Assembly: GCA_944324495.1 (NCBI GenBank)
Contig: CALUWN010000004.1
Span: 86,022-150,021, forward strand
From: an uncultured Mucispirillum sp.
Lineage (GTDB): Bacteria; Chrysiogenota; Deferribacteres; Deferribacterales; Mucispirillaceae
Direction of reading: 5' to 3'
Length of the DNA stretch: 64,000 nucleotides
The notes below the pieces were generated by a model. It was not told where the DNA came from. It made no database searches and saw only the letters and a program-made list of their open reading frames with translations. Shown here piece after piece: positions 27,234 to 36,186 of the stretch; within the stretch, counting starts at the first letter, position 1; the number at the start of each line of letters is the position of its first letter. Both the position numbers and the translations under genes were made by a program.

Positions 27234-28007
27234 TTATTCCCCCTTTCCTAAATATGCCTGAATAACAGCAGGATTATTTCTAATTTCTTCTGGGCTGCCT
27301 TCTGCAATTTTTTCACCATAGTCAAGCACTACAATCCTGTCAGAAATACCCATAACAAGTTTCATATCATGTTCTATTAAAAAGATTGATTTCTTTAATT
27401 CAGATTTAATTTTTCTTAATATATCCATAAGCTGTGTTGTTTCTGAAGGGTTAAGCCCTGCTGCTGGTTCATCAAGTAACAATAAATCAGCCCCTGTTGC
27501 TATTGCCCTGCATATTTCTAATTCCCTTTGCTTACCATATGGCAAATTCTCTGCCCTTAAATCTTTAAACTCAGCCAAATCAGCATACTCTAAATATTTA
27601 ATAGCCTGCTCTGTTACCATATCAAGCTCTTTTTTACCTGTTCCAAAAGGAAGAAGTGAAGCAAAAAAATTAACTTTTCTAGTATGGTCCATAGCTAAAA
27701 TAATATTTTCTAAAACAGTAAGCTGTTTGAATAATCTAATATTTTGAAATGTTCTTGCAATTCCTAAATTTGTAATCTGGTGTGGTTTATATTTTTTTAA
27801 ATCATGCCCTTTAAATATTATTTTACCTGCTGTAGGGGTATAAACTCCTGTAATCAAGTTAAATGTAGAAGTTTTTCCTGCACCGTTAGGACCAATCAGG
27901 CTTAATATTTCATTTTGTTTCATTGAAAAATTTATTTCATTTACTGCTTTTAAACCACCAAAAGCTAATGTTACATTCTGTAATTCTAAAATTGTATTAT
28001 CTGCCAT
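27234..28007 (-). CDS. livG: Branched-chain amino-acid ABC transporter ATPase LivG
   Basis: 257 residues. GPNGAGKTSTFNLITG is Walker A, and GIARTFQNIRLFKQLTVLEN is the LivG-specific Q-loop. LPYGKQRELEICRAI replaces the LSGGQ motif with the usual LivG variant. LLLLDEPAAGLNPSE is Walker B. It is separated from livF by 1 bp. Confidence 0.93.
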   Translation of the reverse strand: MADNTILELQNVTLAFGGLKAVNEINFSMKQNEILSLIGPNGAGKTSTFNLITGVYTPTAGKIIFKGHDLKKYKPHQITNLGIARTFQNIRLFKQLTVLENIILAMDHTRKVNFFASLLPFGTGKKELDMVTEQAIKYLEYADLAEFKDLRAENLPYGKQRELEICRAIATGADLLLLDEPAAGLNPSETTQLMDILRKIKSELKKSIFLIEHDMKLVMGISDRIVVLDYGEKIAEGSPEEIRNNPAVIQAYLGKGE

Positions 28008-28018
28008 TTTACCACCAG

Positions 28019-28858
28019 TTACACATTAACTCTTATATTTCCAAATAAACCTTTTGGACGAAATACCATCATAATAATTAAAACTACCCCATACATTATC
28101 ATCCTGTATTCTGAAGCAAACCTTAATACTTCAGGGATAGCTGTAAGAATAGTTGTGCCTGCTATAACACCAACAATACTTCCCATACCACCAAGAACTA
28201 ACATACATAGTAATTCTATAGAACGAGTAAAACCAAAATCGTTTGGGCTGATAGCTGTAATATAGCTTGCAAGTAATGCACCGCCAAGCCCTGCAAAAGC
28301 TGAGCCTATAGCAAAAGATAATACTTTATGGCGTGCGATATTTATACCCATCATTTGAGAAGCTATTTCATCTTCCCTAATGCTTCTTAATGCTAAACCA
28401 AATTTTGATTTTTCTAATCTAATCATAAATAATACAGCAAAAACCACTAAAATTAAAACAAGCGGTATAGATATATGCTGTGGAATATTTGAAAGGCTTA
28501 ATGATAAACGTTGACTTTCACCATTAATAGTTGCTTTCATATTCATCATAATTACCCTTACAACTTCACAAAACCCAAGGGTAGCTATGGCAAAATAGTC
28601 TCCATGCAGGCGAAGTATAGGTATACCAAATAACCCTCCAACTAAACCAGCTATAATAAATGCTGCAATTAAAGCCACACCAAAAGGCACTCCTAAAGAC
28701 ATCATTAAAATAGATGATGAATATGCACCGATACTAACAAATGCAGCGTGCCCTAAAGACAGCTGACCAGTAACACCAGTTATTAAATTAAGACCTAAAA
28801 CAATGATTATATTAATACCTGATAAAATTAAAATATTATATAATATATCAATATGCAT
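28019..28858 (-). CDS. livM: Branched-chain amino-acid ABC transporter permease LivM
   Basis: 279 residues from ATG 28858, where AAGG lies at the right distance; a longer frame to 28888 overlaps livH and is rejected. LNLITGVTGQLSLGHAAFVSIGAY is the LivM opening. GDYFAIATLGFCEVVRVI and SIREDEIASQMMGIN are also characteristic. It forms the membrane channel with LivH. A GSIVGVIAGTTILT segment follows near the C-terminus. Confidence 0.93.
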   Translation of the reverse strand: MHIDILYNILILSGINIIIVLGLNLITGVTGQLSLGHAAFVSIGAYSSSILMMSLGVPFGVALIAAFIIAGLVGGLFGIPILRLHGDYFAIATLGFCEVVRVIMMNMKATINGESQRLSLSLSNIPQHISIPLVLILVVFAVLFMIRLEKSKFGLALRSIREDEIASQMMGINIARHKVLSFAIGSAFAGLGGALLASYITAISPNDFGFTRSIELLCMLVLGGMGSIVGVIAGTTILTAIPEVLRFASEYRMIMYGVVLIIMMVFRPKGLFGNIRVNV

Positions 28859-28859
28859 C

Positions 28860-30185
28860 CTACACCTTCTCTTTAATTGATTTGCCAAAAAGACCTGTTG
28901 GCTTAATAATTAAAATAAGTATTAATATACCAAATGCTATAGCATCTTTATATGATGATAAAACAGGAGTAGCTGTACCAAAAGTTTCTAATATACCTAA
29001 AACAATACCACCAACAACTGCACCAGGAATACTGCCAATACCACCTAACACTGCTGCTACAAAGGCTTTTAAACCATACATTACACCAATATTTGGGTCA
29101 AGCTGGCCATAGTTTGTACCTACTAATACACCTGCAATACCTGCTAAAGCTGAGCCAATCATAAATGTTGTTGCAATAACTTTATCAGGGTTTATACCCA
29201 TTAATCTTGATGCGTTTAAATTATGGGATACTGCACGCATAGCAAGCCCAAATTTAGTTTTATGAATAATGTAAAATAATATACCCATTAAGACAAAAGA
29301 AAAAACTATTATAAATATTCTAAGGTATGAAATATGAAAAGAACCTATAGAAAGCATACCACTGGAAAAACCCATATTATAGCTTACAGCAGAATTGCCC
29401 CTTAATAACGTTACCATATTTGTTAATATCATAGACATACCAATAGCACTAATTAACGCATTAATACGAGAATTACCACCAGTATTACTGCTTTTCATCC
29501 TGCTAACCACAAGCCAGTAAACAAGCAGTACGGTAATAAAAGATAAAAACATCATTGTATTAATATCATAATACCATGCAAGGTATGCAAGCACTATAAA
29601 TGCAATTAAGTATGTAATAGTATATATAATATGTTTTTGATTAATATTTTCTTTCTTAAAGCCTCTAAAATTATTAAACATATATTTTAAATATGCAATA
29701 GTAGCAGCTGAAAGAGATATTAAAATCACTAAAAATAATAATGCTGTACCAAAAGGTATACTGCCTTTACCAAAAACAGCTATAATTATAATAAGTGCAA
29801 GCCCAACAGCAGAACCAATAATTGTTTTTGGAGAGCTTTCCCTTAAAGGTCTGTAAGCAACTCTTTCTACAAAAAGCCCTAATAAACCACAAAAAATAAT
29901 GGAAGCAATTATAGCAATATACAACCTGTATTCTGTTAAAAATGATTGTAAACTACTAACAGATGATGGCTCTATACCTAAAGCAGATACTAAAAACGAA
30001 CCAATAAAAATATCCACAACTAAAGTAACAGCAAAATATCCAACAAATGCCCCAATCATAAAAATATCACCATGAGCAAAGTTGATGAGTTTTACTATAC
30101 CATATACCATAGTATAACCTAATGCAATTAATGCATAGATTCCACCGACAGTTAAACCATTAATGAACTGTTCAACTATTAACAC
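28860..30185 (-). CDS. livH: Enlarged branched-chain amino-acid ABC permease LivH
   Basis: 441 residues, against a usual ~290-310. The start is GTG 30185 with AGGAG upstream. The family opening (NGLTVGGIYALIALGYTMVYG, then INFAHGDIFM) and ending (FAVLGGIGSIPGAVVGG-type) are intact. The extra ~120 residues lie between VERVAYRPLRES (about residue 115) and INALISAIGMSMIL (about 241), where normal LivH proteins run straight on. The insert is hydrophobic and seems to contain three or four added membrane helices. The frame is open, so it is not a pseudogene. Confidence 0.88.
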   Translation of the reverse strand: MLIVEQFINGLTVGGIYALIALGYTMVYGIVKLINFAHGDIFMIGAFVGYFAVTLVVDIFIGSFLVSALGIEPSSVSSLQSFLTEYRLYIAIIASIIFCGLLGLFVERVAYRPLRESSPKTIIGSAVGLALIIIIAVFGKGSIPFGTALLFLVILISLSAATIAYLKYMFNNFRGFKKENINQKHIIYTITYLIAFIVLAYLAWYYDINTMMFLSFITVLLVYWLVVSRMKSSNTGGNSRINALISAIGMSMILTNMVTLLRGNSAVSYNMGFSSGMLSIGSFHISYLRIFIIVFSFVLMGILFYIIHKTKFGLAMRAVSHNLNASRLMGINPDKVIATTFMIGSALAGIAGVLVGTNYGQLDPNIGVMYGLKAFVAAVLGGIGSIPGAVVGGIVLGILETFGTATPVLSSYKDAIAFGILILILIIKPTGLFGKSIKEKV

Positions 30186-30235
30186 TATAATGCTCCTAAT
30201 CTCTTTTTATAGTTTATTTGTTTTTACAAGCTAAA

Positions 30236-30244
30236 ATTCTAGCA
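30236..30244 (-). promoter_or_regulatory. Extended -10 promoter before livH
   Basis: On the minus strand TGCTAGAAT reads as TG-N-TAGAAT, an extended -10 box, about 50 bp before the GTG start. A clear -35 box is not seen. Confidence 0.35.
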
Positions 30245-30307
30245 TAATCTTACAAAAAAATACAGCATTATTTTATAATTTGTTAAATTAATAAAATAAT
30301 ATACTGC

Positions 30308-33300
30308 TTATTCTTCACCAGTAAAATATTTAACACCTGCTTCAAAAAGCCTTTGGTTCATATTGCCATACTGGTTATTTATATGTACACCATTACCAAA
30401 CCTTTCACTATGCCCCATTTTACCTAAAGCTCTGCCACATGGGGAGCAAATACCTTCTATTGCCATATCTGAACCATTTGGATTAAAAGGTGATTCCATA
30501 GTAATATTGCCATTTAAATCAGTATATTGAAATAACACCTGCCCGTTTTCAAAAAGCTTATCAATTAAAGCTTTTGGTGCTGTAAACCTGCCTTCACCAT
30601 GGGAAACAGGTACAATATCTATTTCACCAATCTGCCTTAAATTCATCCAAGGTGAGTTAAGAGATGTTACCCTTGTATGCACCATTTGAGAAACGTGGCG
30701 TCCTATTTTATTAAATGATAATGTAGCATCATCTACAGTTAAATCGCATATACGACCATATGTTAATATACCTGTTTTAATAAGAGCTTGGAAACCATTA
30801 CAGATACCGATAATTAAACCATCTCGTTTATTTATTAAATCATCTACTGCCTGCCTTACTTTTGCATTTTTTAATACAGATACATAGAATTTTCCTGAAC
30901 CCTCAGGCTCATCACCTGCACTAAAGCCACCAGGCAGTACTAATATTTGAGATTTATTAATTATATCTGCAAATTCGCTGCAGGAATTAACAGCATCTTC
31001 TGTTGTCATATTTCTAAATATAAATGGCTCAACTTCCCTGCTGCCTGCTTTTTCAAAAATACGTTTTGTATCATATTCGCAGTTTGTGCCGGGTAATGCA
31101 AGCACAGCAACTGACGGCTGTACTTTTATATTTGCACATTTTAAACTACTTTTGCCTTTATAATCTCTTGGCTGTATAATCTCAGCAACAGACTGAGTGC
31201 AGCTTGGGAAAATATGCTCTAAAGGTTTTTGCCACATTGAAAGCATATCTGATAATTTAATATTTTCACCATTAAAAGAAACTATGCCTTCATTATTAAT
31301 ATCTGCTATTTCTGTGATGTTTTTTACTCCGTCAATCGTATAGCCTTTTTTAGTTTGAATAATAAAACTTGCATAATATGGAAAACTTAAATCTTTCATA
31401 TTAATGTTTTTAATATTAAGCCCAACCATATTACCAAATGCCATTTTAGATAAAGCCTCAATAATACCGCCATTTGTTATAGTATATACTGCTTTTACAA
31501 CTTTATCTTGAATTAATTTATTGAGTGATTTTAAATTTTCTTTAAAACATTCCACATCTATTAAATCATTATCTAATATATTAGTTTTTAATAAATATAC
31601 ATTTCCGCCATCAAGCTCTAACTGGTTTGTAGTAATATTAGATAAATCTGACGGTGCAACAGCAAAAGATATTAATGTTGGTGGTACATTTATTTCTCTA
31701 CCTGTATCGCTGTCTTTAAAAGTACCAGACATACTGTCTTTTCCACCAATTGCTGCAAGCCCTAAATCAGTTTGAGCTTTTAATGCACCAAGAAGAGCTG
31801 CCACTGGCTTACCCCACCTTATTTCATCATGGGAAAGCCTTTCAAAATATTCTTGGAACGAAAGGCGTATATCTTCTAATTTACCACCTGCTGCTGCAAC
31901 TTTTGAAACTGATTCAATAACTGCATAATAAGCACCATGAAATGGGCTCCATTCCATAATAAATGGGTTATAGCCTGAACTCATGATAGAAACTGTAGTT
32001 GTATCGCCTTTTAATACTGGTATTTTTGCAACCATTGATTGAGCAGGAGTATTACCAGTTTTTCCACCAAATGGAGTGATTACACTTGATGCCCCAATGG
32101 AAGAATCAAACATCTCAACTAACCCTTTTTGAGAGCAAACATTTAAATCTGATAATGTTTTTTCCACAAGCTCTTTAAAAGAATTTGTGTTTTTATTGTC
32201 TATATACTCAGTTTTTTGTGGGTTTTTAATAAATGCTTTCTCACGTCTTAATGCACCAGCACTGTCAAGAAAATCCCGTGAAATATTAACAATCAATTTT
32301 CCGTTATGGTACATTTGCAGGCGGTTTGTATCTGTTACTTTAGCAACAGGGGTAGCTTCTAAATTTTCTTGTTTACATTCATTAATAAATGCTTCCACAT
32401 CATTTTTATCAACCACAACAGCCATACGCTCTTGAGATTCTGATAATGCTATTTCTGTACCTGTTAAACCTTCATATTTTTTTGGCACTTTATTTAAATC
32501 AATTTCAAGCCCGTCAGCAAGTTCACCTATGGCAACACCAACACCACCAGCACCAAAATCATTACATTTTTTAATCATTTTAGAAACATTTTCTTTTCTA
32601 AAAAGCCTTTGTATTTTATGTTCTTCTGGTGCATTACCTTTTTGCACTTCTGCACCACAAATCTCAATTGAAGAAGCATCATGCTCTTTTGAAGAACCAG
32701 TTGCACCACCTACTCCGTCTCTGCCTGTTCTTCCACCTAAAAGTATAATTACATCTGCAGGCTCTGGGCTTATTCTTTTAACTGCACTTTTTGGGCAGGC
32801 ACCGATTACTGCACCAGTTTCTAATCTTTTTGCAATAAACCCATCATGATAAAATTCCTGCACATAACCAGTTGTAAGCCCTATTTGGTTACCATATGAT
32901 GAAAAGCCTTTAGCAGCATCCTGTACTATTTTTCTTTGAGAAAGTTTTTTACCTTTTAAAAAATCTTCCACAGGTTTTCTAGGGTCTGCTGCTCCAGTAA
33001 TCCTCATAGACTGGTAAACATAAGCTCTGCCAGAAAGTGGGTCTCTAATAGCTCCACCTACACAAGTAGCAGCCCCACCAAAAGGTTCTATTTCTGTTGG
33101 GTGGTTATGGGTTTCATTTTTAAACTGTAAAAGCCAAGGTTCTTTTTTGCCGTCAATATTAACATCTATTTCAATAGAGCAGGCGTTATTTTCTTCGCTT
33201 TCTTCTAAGTTATCAAGTAACCCTTTACGCTTTGCATCACGTGCACCAATAACGGCCATATCCATAAGTGTAACAGGTTTTGAAGATAACCTATCCCCAT

Positions 33301-34087
33301 ATATTTCATCTCTTAAAGTATTGTATTTATCTAATGTTTCTTGGAAAAGCGAGCTGTATTTGCCGTTTTCTATATCTATTTTATCTAAAATAGTATTGAA
33401 TGTTGTGTGCCTGCAATGGTCAGACCAATATGTATCTAAAAGCCTTAATTCTGTTTCTGTAGGGTTGCGTTTTTCTTGATTTTTAAAGTAATCTTGAGAA
33501 AATTTAATATCATCTATATTCATAGCAAGCCCCATAGATGATATAGTATTTAAAAGCTCACTTTCATTAAAATTTATAAAATTATCAATAACTTTTACTT
33601 CTTCTGGTGTTGTAATATTTAAAGCAAGAGTATTTGGTATATTTTCACCTGCAATACGCTGGTCAATAGTATTTAACATTACAGAGATTATTTTATCAAA
33701 CTGCTCATTAGATATATCTCCAGATAACACATATGTTTTAGCACAGCGTACAATAACATTTTCTGCTCCAGTAATAACTTTAATGCACTGCTCTGCACTA
33801 TCTGCACGCTGGTCATACTGTCCCGGTAAATATTCTATGGAAAAATATCTGTTTGTACCAAAATCATACTTATCCATAAAAATATCGTCTACCATAGGTT
33901 CTGCAAAAACTGTATAAAGCGTACTTTCTATTTGAGCTTGGGTTAAGCCTTCCACATCATACCTGTTAAGGATAGTGATATTAGAAATACCTGTAATACC
34001 CTCATCATTTTTCAATATATTTAAAAGCCTTTCAGCTTCTACTGCATGGAAGCTTCTTTTTGTAACATAAATACGTTTAACAGCCAT
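30308..34087 (-). CDS. purL: Phosphoribosylformylglycinamidine synthase, single-chain PurL/PurQ
   Basis: 1259 residues, the fused form. It converts FGAR, glutamine and ATP to FGAM in purine synthesis. DTYWSDHCRHTTF near residue 220 is the PurL signature. KNETHNHPTEIEPFGGAATC and GAGGVGVAIGELADGL belong to the synthetase half. The C-terminal glutaminase has LPGTNCEYD, and GICNGFQALIK with the catalytic Cys; HSERFGNG is near the end. The fused ~1250-residue type is found in several anaerobic lineages as well as Proteobacteria. AGGGGTG precedes ATG 34087. Confidence 0.95.
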   Translation of the reverse strand: MAVKRIYVTKRSFHAVEAERLLNILKNDEGITGISNITILNRYDVEGLTQAQIESTLYTVFAEPMVDDIFMDKYDFGTNRYFSIEYLPGQYDQRADSAEQCIKVITGAENVIVRCAKTYVLSGDISNEQFDKIISVMLNTIDQRIAGENIPNTLALNITTPEEVKVIDNFINFNESELLNTISSMGLAMNIDDIKFSQDYFKNQEKRNPTETELRLLDTYWSDHCRHTTFNTILDKIDIENGKYSSLFQETLDKYNTLRDEIYGDRLSSKPVTLMDMAVIGARDAKRKGLLDNLEESEENNACSIEIDVNIDGKKEPWLLQFKNETHNHPTEIEPFGGAATCVGGAIRDPLSGRAYVYQSMRITGAADPRKPVEDFLKGKKLSQRKIVQDAAKGFSSYGNQIGLTTGYVQEFYHDGFIAKRLETGAVIGACPKSAVKRISPEPADVIILLGGRTGRDGVGGATGSSKEHDASSIEICGAEVQKGNAPEEHKIQRLFRKENVSKMIKKCNDFGAGGVGVAIGELADGLEIDLNKVPKKYEGLTGTEIALSESQERMAVVVDKNDVEAFINECKQENLEATPVAKVTDTNRLQMYHNGKLIVNISRDFLDSAGALRREKAFIKNPQKTEYIDNKNTNSFKELVEKTLSDLNVCSQKGLVEMFDSSIGASSVITPFGGKTGNTPAQSMVAKIPVLKGDTTTVSIMSSGYNPFIMEWSPFHGAYYAVIESVSKVAAAGGKLEDIRLSFQEYFERLSHDEIRWGKPVAALLGALKAQTDLGLAAIGGKDSMSGTFKDSDTGREINVPPTLISFAVAPSDLSNITTNQLELDGGNVYLLKTNILDNDLIDVECFKENLKSLNKLIQDKVVKAVYTITNGGIIEALSKMAFGNMVGLNIKNINMKDLSFPYYASFIIQTKKGYTIDGVKNITEIADINNEGIVSFNGENIKLSDMLSMWQKPLEHIFPSCTQSVAEIIQPRDYKGKSSLKCANIKVQPSVAVLALPGTNCEYDTKRIFEKAGSREVEPFIFRNMTTEDAVNSCSEFADIINKSQILVLPGGFSAGDEPEGSGKFYVSVLKNAKVRQAVDDLINKRDGLIIGICNGFQALIKTGILTYGRICDLTVDDATLSFNKIGRHVSQMVHTRVTSLNSPWMNLRQIGEIDIVPVSHGEGRFTAPKALIDKLFENGQVLFQYTDLNGNITMESPFNPNGSDMAIEGICSPCGRALGKMGHSERFGNGVHINNQYGNMNQRLFEAGVKYFTGEE

Positions 34088-34128
34088 ATTAATACACCCC
34101 TGTGGTATTAAGTTTTTAAAAAAAATTA

Positions 34129-34156
34129 ATTATAATGAATTTTATTTTTTTTTCAA
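34129..34156 (-). promoter_or_regulatory. Sigma-70-type promoter before purL
   Basis: On the minus strand TTGAAA (34156-34151), a 16-bp gap and TATAAT (34134-34129) lie about 42 bp before the purL start. It would separate purL from the tonB cluster. Confidence 0.5.
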
Positions 34157-34190
34157 ATAATATTTGTATAAATTTGATAAAATTTTTGTA

Positions 34191-35144
34191 TTATTTTTGC
34201 ACTTTAAAATACATAGTAATTTGAGCAAAATCATCTCTATCTTCTATGATAGCATCAAACTTCATACTGTTTACATAATCATAAGCAAGTTTTTCAACAT
34301 CTACACTGCTTCTTGTAACAAATGCAATATTATAAGTATTGCCCTGTTTATCAATATTAAATTTAATTGTAACATAAGTATCATTTGCTAAAGCAAAAAC
34401 TGGGTCTTTTGGAACGTACACAACTTTCCTGTTGCCAGATGGTGCAATATCAAAATTATATAAATTTGAGCTTGTTGCTGATTTGCTTCTTGCAGAAGCT
34501 GCCTCCTGTTTTACTTGGTTTGCAACTTCCTGTTTATTACTAGATGAAGCACCACTTTCACTGCTTTTTAATGATGCAAGCTCATTTGCCACATCAAGTT
34601 CTCTTTGGTTTTCAACCATTTCATTTGGTATGTTTGGTTTTGGTATATCTGGAAGTTTAACTTCTGGAATATCCATATTTGTGGTAAGGGGCACATTAAT
34701 ATCTGGTAAAACAAGTGGGTCATCTGCACCTTTTGGCCTGAAAGGTTTTTCTTCTACCTGCTTTTCAACTGATTTTTCCTGCGCTTTTTCTTGTGGTTTT
34801 TCTTTTGCAGCAGTCTGATTTTTCACATCAGGTTTTTTATTATCAACTTGAACGGATGCCTGCTTTTGCTCGCTTTGTTTTTTTACATTTTCCTGTTTAG
34901 GTGATTCTTTTTTATTAGGCTCTTCCTTTTTTACAGGTTCTTTTTTTTCTGTTGGAATATTCTTCTGCTCCACCACTTTTTTAGGCTGTGGAGTAGCTTT
35001 TTTTTGCACTTCCTCTTTTTTTATCTCTATTATGGATACAGGCACAACTTCATTCTTTTTCAGCTTCTTTTCAGGCAGCGGTAAAAGTAAAATACCAATA
35101 TGCACAAGGATTGATATAATAAGGACAACGGCAAATAATCTCAC
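34191..35144 (-). CDS. TonB-like energy transducer
   Basis: 317 residues if started at GTG 35144, after the exbD stop and with AAAGGA upstream; a longer frame overlaps exbD by 41 bp. One membrane helix at the N-terminus is followed by a long Lys/Glu/Pro-rich spacer (KKEEPNKKESPKQE type), typical of TonB/TolA. The C-terminal ~90 residues, with VTIKFNIDKQGNTYNIAFV, look like a TonB C-terminal domain. It would connect the ExbB-ExbD motor to outer-membrane receptors. TonB is favoured over TolA but not proved. Confidence 0.75.
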   Translation of the reverse strand: MRLFAVVLIISILVHIGILLLPLPEKKLKKNEVVPVSIIEIKKEEVQKKATPQPKKVVEQKNIPTEKKEPVKKEEPNKKESPKQENVKKQSEQKQASVQVDNKKPDVKNQTAAKEKPQEKAQEKSVEKQVEEKPFRPKGADDPLVLPDINVPLTTNMDIPEVKLPDIPKPNIPNEMVENQRELDVANELASLKSSESGASSSNKQEVANQVKQEAASARSKSATSSNLYNFDIAPSGNRKVVYVPKDPVFALANDTYVTIKFNIDKQGNTYNIAFVTRSSVDVEKLAYDYVNSMKFDAIIEDRDDFAQITMYFKVQK

Positions 35145-35151
35145 AGATATA

Positions 35152-35550
35152 CTATTCCTTTGTAGCAATAGCAAATTTAGCATAGTCTGCACTTTTTGCT
35201 TTATCTATAACAAAAACAACTTTACCATGCATTGCTTTTTCATCTGCTTCAATAATTACAGTAGCTTCTGGGTGAATATCTTTTAAAGTTTTAAGCCTTG
35301 ATTCAAGCTCATCATCTTTAATAGATTCTCCGTCAATAAAAAGTGCTCCTGCACTATCCACTGCCACACGGATATTCTTTTTATCCTCAACGGCTTCGCC
35401 TTTTGCTTTTGGCAGGTCCATTTTAATAGATGTTGGAGTAACAAATGAAGTTGTTACTGCAAAAAATATTAAAAGAATAAATACAACATCAATAAGTGGC
35501 GTAATATTTATTATAATATTTGTATCTCTTTTTGTATCACGAAAACGCAT
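35152..35550 (-). CDS. exbD: ExbD/TolR-family motor protein
   Basis: 132 residues. One membrane helix near the N-terminus, NITPLIDVVFILLIFF, contains the essential Asp of proton-driven ExbD/TolR proteins. The periplasmic domain follows with KAKGEAVEDKKNIRVAVDS. It lies 8 bp after exbB and 7 bp before the likely tonB start. Confidence 0.9.
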   Translation of the reverse strand: MRFRDTKRDTNIIINITPLIDVVFILLIFFAVTTSFVTPTSIKMDLPKAKGEAVEDKKNIRVAVDSAGALFIDGESIKDDELESRLKTLKDIHPEATVIIEADEKAMHGKVVFVIDKAKSADYAKFAIATKE

Positions 35551-35558
35551 AGAGCTTC

Positions 35559-36170
35559 CTATTTTTGTTCTTCTTTAAATAAAAGGTTCATAACTTCAGA
35601 AGATGCTTTTTCTAAATCATTACCTATTGCATCAGCTTTTGCTCTAGCTATAAAGTAAAAAATCTGTGCAGGAATAGCAACCACAAGCCCAGCAGCAGTA
35701 GTTAACAAGGCTTCTGCAATACCTGAAGATAATGCTTCTGCATTACCTGTACCTTGCAACGCTATAACATCAAATATTTTAATCATACCTAAAACTGTAC
35801 CTAAAAGCCCTAAAAGTGGTGCAATAGCCACAATAGTTTGTAAAGACGGCAAGTATCTGTCTAATTTTGAAGCTTCGCTTCTGCCAGATTCTTCTGCCAC
35901 TTCTAAAAGCCTTGATAAAGGCAGGTCTGTATTTGAAATAATAGATTCAGAAATACGTGCAAGAGCTGAATTATTAGATTTACATACTTCTACAGCTTCG
36001 CTCATATTTTTCTTTTTTAAAAGGTTTACAAGCTGTTCTTTAAACGCTTTTGGTACAAATTTTTCCTTACGTAAAGCTACTAATCTTTCTATAAAAACAG
36101 CTAAAGATATAACAGACAGTAGTATTATAGGATACATTACAATACCACCTTTCTGTACTAATTCCCACAT
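35559..36170 (-). CDS. exbB: ExbB/TolQ-family motor protein
   Basis: 203 residues with three membrane helices. LPSLQTIVAIAPLLGLLGTVLGMIK and GIAEALLTTAAGLVVAIPA are the conserved MotA/TolQ/ExbB helices. It uses the proton gradient to power the TonB system. The TPR gene ends 16 bp upstream on the same strand. Confidence 0.92.
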   Translation of the reverse strand: MWELVQKGGIVMYPIILLSVISLAVFIERLVALRKEKFVPKAFKEQLVNLLKKKNMSEAVEVCKSNNSALARISESIISNTDLPLSRLLEVAEESGRSEASKLDRYLPSLQTIVAIAPLLGLLGTVLGMIKIFDVIALQGTGNAEALSSGIAEALLTTAAGLVVAIPAQIFYFIARAKADAIGNDLEKASSEVMNLLFKEEQK

Positions 36171-36186
36171 ATAAAGCCTCCAAAAC

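Noticed and set aside
28859..28888. Longer LivM start overlapping livH
   Set aside because: The ATG at 28858 has an SD at proper distance and the added residues are polar and unlike LivM.
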